Shown piece after piece: positions 6,900 through 8,442 of a DNA stretch of 8,442 bases. The stretch lies in the NCBI GenBank assembly GCA_005801395.1, contig SYDV01000134.1, positions 1 to 8,442 of the forward strand, read 5' to 3'. The translations under genes and the position numbers were made by a program. The notes below the pieces were generated by a model. It had not been told where the DNA came from. It made no database searches and saw only the letters and a program-made list of their open reading frames with translations. The DNA comes from Planctomycetia bacterium (GTDB taxonomy: Bacteria; Planctomycetota; UBA11346). The first letter of the stretch is position 1. Each line of letters starts with the position of its first letter.

Positions 6900-8096
6900 A
6901 TGCCACCATCCACACCCACTCTGGCAAAAGCGACGATTGTTCCACTCAGTGATGAGTACGGACGCGCACGCTCAGCTGATAGTCAGCGTGAGTGGACGAT
7001 TACGGTTCATTTCAATCCTGATAATTTGAAATTAACCCAAACCAATACCCTCGAAGGTGGTCAAGGAAATCAGCCAGTTCAGCATGTTTCCGGGCAAACC
7101 GCAAAATTAGAAATGACGCTGATTTTCGACACGACGATTACTGGCGATGACGTGAGACTCGGGACTCAGTTATTGGCTTGGTTCATGAATCCGGTTGATA
7201 ATGTGAATGGCGAAAATGCTGAGCAACGACGCTTAAAAATTCCAGCGCAATTGCGCTTTAATTGGGGGACATTTGTTTTTACTGGCTATATGGAAACCTA
7301 TCAAGAAACGGTTGATTTTTTCTCGCCCGAAGGAATTCCACTCCGGTCGACGGTCCAATTAGCGTTAACCCAAGCGCAACGCCACTTTGAAGAAGTTAAC
7401 CGCGAAGCAGAACCGGCTCGTAGTGCGCTCTCAGCGATGAAAGAACGCGCAGAACGCGTCGATTTAACCCTTGCCGGAGAAGCGCCGCTCGCCACTTCTG
7501 GCGCACCCAGCACTCCAGAACAAGATCGCGCGACTGGCAGCGATAATAATCTCGAAGATATACGTCTGCCTGCGGTGGTTAAAATTACTGCCGCATTAAA
7601 CCCGCCCGCTTCTATTAGTCGCGCTATTTCTTTTTCCGCCGTAGCAGGTGGGAGCGGAAACGCCGGAATTAGTGCGGGAGCCAGCGCCAGCGCAGGAGCC
7701 AGCGCCAGCGCCAGCGCGGGAGCGAGCGCCAGCGCCAGCGTTGGTGTAGGCGGGAGCGCCGGAATCGGCGGGAGTGCCGGTTTCAGCGCTGGTGCGAGTG
7801 CCGGTTTCAGCGCCGGTGCGAGCGCGGGTTTCAGCGCTGGCGCCAGCGCAAACTTCAGCGCCGGCGCATCAATAAATGCCGGTGCTTCCATCGGACTCAC
7901 CAGTGCAGGCAGTTCCAATGAGGTCTTTTTTGCCCAGGCCGCCATGGGTGGAGGCACCATGGCAGCTTTTGCTGGCCTGCATGTGTCAGCGAGCGTCCCT
8001 CCGGTTCCGACATTTATTCCTCCCGTTGCTTCTCCACCTGGAAATGGCCCCGTTAGCTTTAAAGCCAACGTCAATGCCAGTGTCCAATTCGATTAA
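6900..8096 (+). CDS. Afp7-like hub/tube-adaptor protein with a Gly-Ala-Ser repeat tail
   Basis: Residues 1-157 match the pattern of the contractile injection system tube protein N-terminal domain (Afp7/Pvc7 type): LAKATIVPL (8-16), WTITVHFNPDNLKL (about 31-44), KLEMTLIFDTT (about 70-80), FNWGTFVFTGYMETY (about 118) and FFSPEGIPLRSTVQLALT (about 139-156). Relatives join the inner tube to the baseplate hub. A charged helical stretch follows (158-192). Residues about 247-340 are then almost only Gly, Ala and Ser, with Phe, Val, Ile or Asn spaced through them. The end, about 341-398, holds a hydrophobic VFFAQAAMGGGTMAAFAGL segment and a Pro-rich part. Afp7 relatives often end in a LysM domain, and none is visible here. 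The start lies 8 nt after the previous stop with no Shine-Dalgarno, so it probably depends on re-initiation. The N-terminal assignment is firm; the tail's function is unknown. Confidence 0.87.
   Translation: MPPSTPTLAKATIVPLSDEYGRARSADSQREWTITVHFNPDNLKLTQTNTLEGGQGNQPVQHVSGQTAKLEMTLIFDTTITGDDVRLGTQLLAWFMNPVDNVNGENAEQRRLKIPAQLRFNWGTFVFTGYMETYQETVDFFSPEGIPLRSTVQLALTQAQRHFEEVNREAEPARSALSAMKERAERVDLTLAGEAPLATSGAPSTPEQDRATGSDNNLEDIRLPAVVKITAALNPPASISRAISFSAVAGGSGNAGISAGASASAGASASASAGASASASVGVGGSAGIGGSAGFSAGASAGFSAGASAGFSAGASANFSAGASINAGASIGLTSAGSSNEVFFAQAAMGGGTMAAFAGLHVSASVPPVPTFIPPVASPPGNGPVSFKANVNASVQFD
7776..7871 (+). repeat. Four tandem 24-bp coding repeats (AGFSAGAS octapeptide)
   Basis: Four in-frame 24-bp units at 7776-7799, 7800-7823, 7824-7847 and 7848-7871 encode AGFSAGAS three times and then ANFSAGAS (residues 293-324 of the Afp7-like protein). 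Units one to three differ mostly at third codon positions, so the peptide is conserved while the DNA has drifted. Just upstream (about 7670-7745), shorter AGCGCC-type repeats encode a Ser-Ala-Gly tract. The pattern points to duplication by slippage followed by selection on the peptide. Confidence 0.9.
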
Positions 8097-8111
8097 TGAA
8101 GTGTCTTATTT

Positions 8112-8294
8112 ATGAACATCGCCATAGACCGCGTCAGCACCACTATCATTGATCCACCAACGTCCGCTGCACCAACGTCCGCTGCGCCATCAGCAAACGG
8201 CCAAACCACCCATGACCGTGAACATGATCGTCGTCGACTTGATGATTTATTGCGCCAACGTGACGAACGTCTCGCGCGACTCCATGCTGATTAA
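8112..8294 (+). CDS. Small charged eCIS-locus protein, 60 aa
   Basis: I recognise no family. The product starts with a short strand-like MNIAIDRVSTTIID, continues through a Pro-Thr-Ser-Ala linker (PTSAAPTSAAPS) and ends in a strongly charged helix, DREHDRRRLDDLLRQRDERL, suited to a coiled coil or protein contact. The linker DNA is a direct duplication of 15 bases (8157-8171 and 8172-8186, one mismatch). It begins 15 nt after the hub gene and ends 6 nt before the spike gene, without a strong Shine-Dalgarno. As I recall, small proteins of this kind occur between Afp7-like and Afp8-like genes in other eCIS loci, which suggests a chaperone or linker for the spike or hub; this is inference. Its fit in the operon is the main evidence that it is real. 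Confidence 0.65.
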   Translation: MNIAIDRVSTTIIDPPTSAAPTSAAPSANGQTTHDREHDRRRLDDLLRQRDERLARLHAD

Positions 8295-8300
8295 TGCGCC

Positions 8301-8442
8301 ATGACTGATTCGAGCACACCTAGTACAGCTGCGATCTATACCGCGGCACCATTACTGACCATTGATGGCCAAAGTCATGAGCTGTTGTCGGCAAATTTAA
8401 CCGCCTTGGAAATCCATGAATCCATAACTGGGCTCAGCCGCT
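8301..8442 (+). CDS. VgrG/Afp8-like spike protein, N-terminal fragment cut by the window end
   Basis: The frame stays open from the ATG at 8301 to the window edge, giving 47 codons. After a Ser-Thr-rich start, the peptide IYTAAPLLTIDGQSHELLS, then NLTALEIHESITGLSR, resembles the opening strands of VgrG, gpD and Afp8 spike proteins, where a short strand with a Pro-x-L-x-I-D-G motif leads to a conserved Glu and the end of the first beta-barrel. Such trimers form the central spike under the tube and carry the PAAR tip. The assignment leans on position, right after an Afp7-like gene, as well as on the short visible stretch. A competing ATG at 8294 in another frame stops after four codons. No Shine-Dalgarno is obvious. 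Confidence 0.75.
   Translation, partial: MTDSSTPSTAAIYTAAPLLTIDGQSHELLSANLTALEIHESITGLSR

Noticed and set aside
7301..8074. Long open frame on the - strand (257 codons)
   Set aside because: It is antisense to the Afp7-like gene. Its Pro-Ala-Leu repeats are the complement of the Gly-Ala-Ser coding repeat. It has no plausible domain or operon context.
445..8442. Type VI secretion system
   Set aside because: There are no TssB/TssC-type split sheath genes and no TssJ/L/M membrane genes. A single-chain sheath, DUF4255 and an Afp7-like protein fit an eCIS.

Overview
The window holds the 5' part of an extracellular contractile injection system (eCIS) operon, the phage-tail-like particle family that includes the Serratia antifeeding prophage (Afp) and Photorhabdus virulence cassettes (PVC). 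All convincing genes are on the + strand, packed with overlaps or short gaps, and probably form one transcription unit. No integrase, capsid, terminase or lysis gene is visible, so this is a structural locus rather than a complete phage. I identified the families by reading the proteins; no search was run. The host looks like a mid-GC bacterium that uses many TTA leucine and CGT/CGC arginine codons. A Gram-negative host is plausible, but the taxon cannot be fixed from this sequence.

Layout. 1-110 is a non-coding array of seven perfect 14-bp repeats plus a degenerate eighth copy, perhaps grown from the 3' end of an upstream gene. 111-444 is AT-richer and contains a doubtful 77-residue ORF and a good sigma70-type promoter candidate (392-420). 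445-1053 encodes a DUF4255/Pvc16-type tail terminator. 1050-1922 encodes an uncharacterised beta-rich accessory protein. 1955-4405 encodes a very large contractile sheath, and 4446-4892 a tail tube protein. 4895-6412 encodes a divergent second sheath-like protein, and 6409-6891 a second tube protein. 6900-8096 encodes an Afp7-like hub/adaptor protein with a Gly-Ala-Ser repeat tail. 8112-8294 encodes a small charged protein. The start of a VgrG/Afp8-like spike gene runs off the window at 8301-8442.

How the genes would work together (family knowledge applied to this layout): the main tube and sheath polymerise into a contractile double cylinder. The second tube, the Afp7-like protein and the spike would form the inner hub at the baseplate. 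The divergent sheath is a candidate for a special ring at one end, and the DUF4255 protein would cap the far end. The parts not seen here (gp25-like and other baseplate proteins, PAAR tip, tape measure, AAA+ ATPase, fibres and toxin cargo) are expected downstream. The most unusual points are the roughly 250-residue insertion in the sheath, the two successive sheath-tube pairs in which the second sheath has decayed, the Gly-Ala-Ser tail where Afp7 relatives often carry LysM, and the unassigned protein encoded between the cap and sheath genes.
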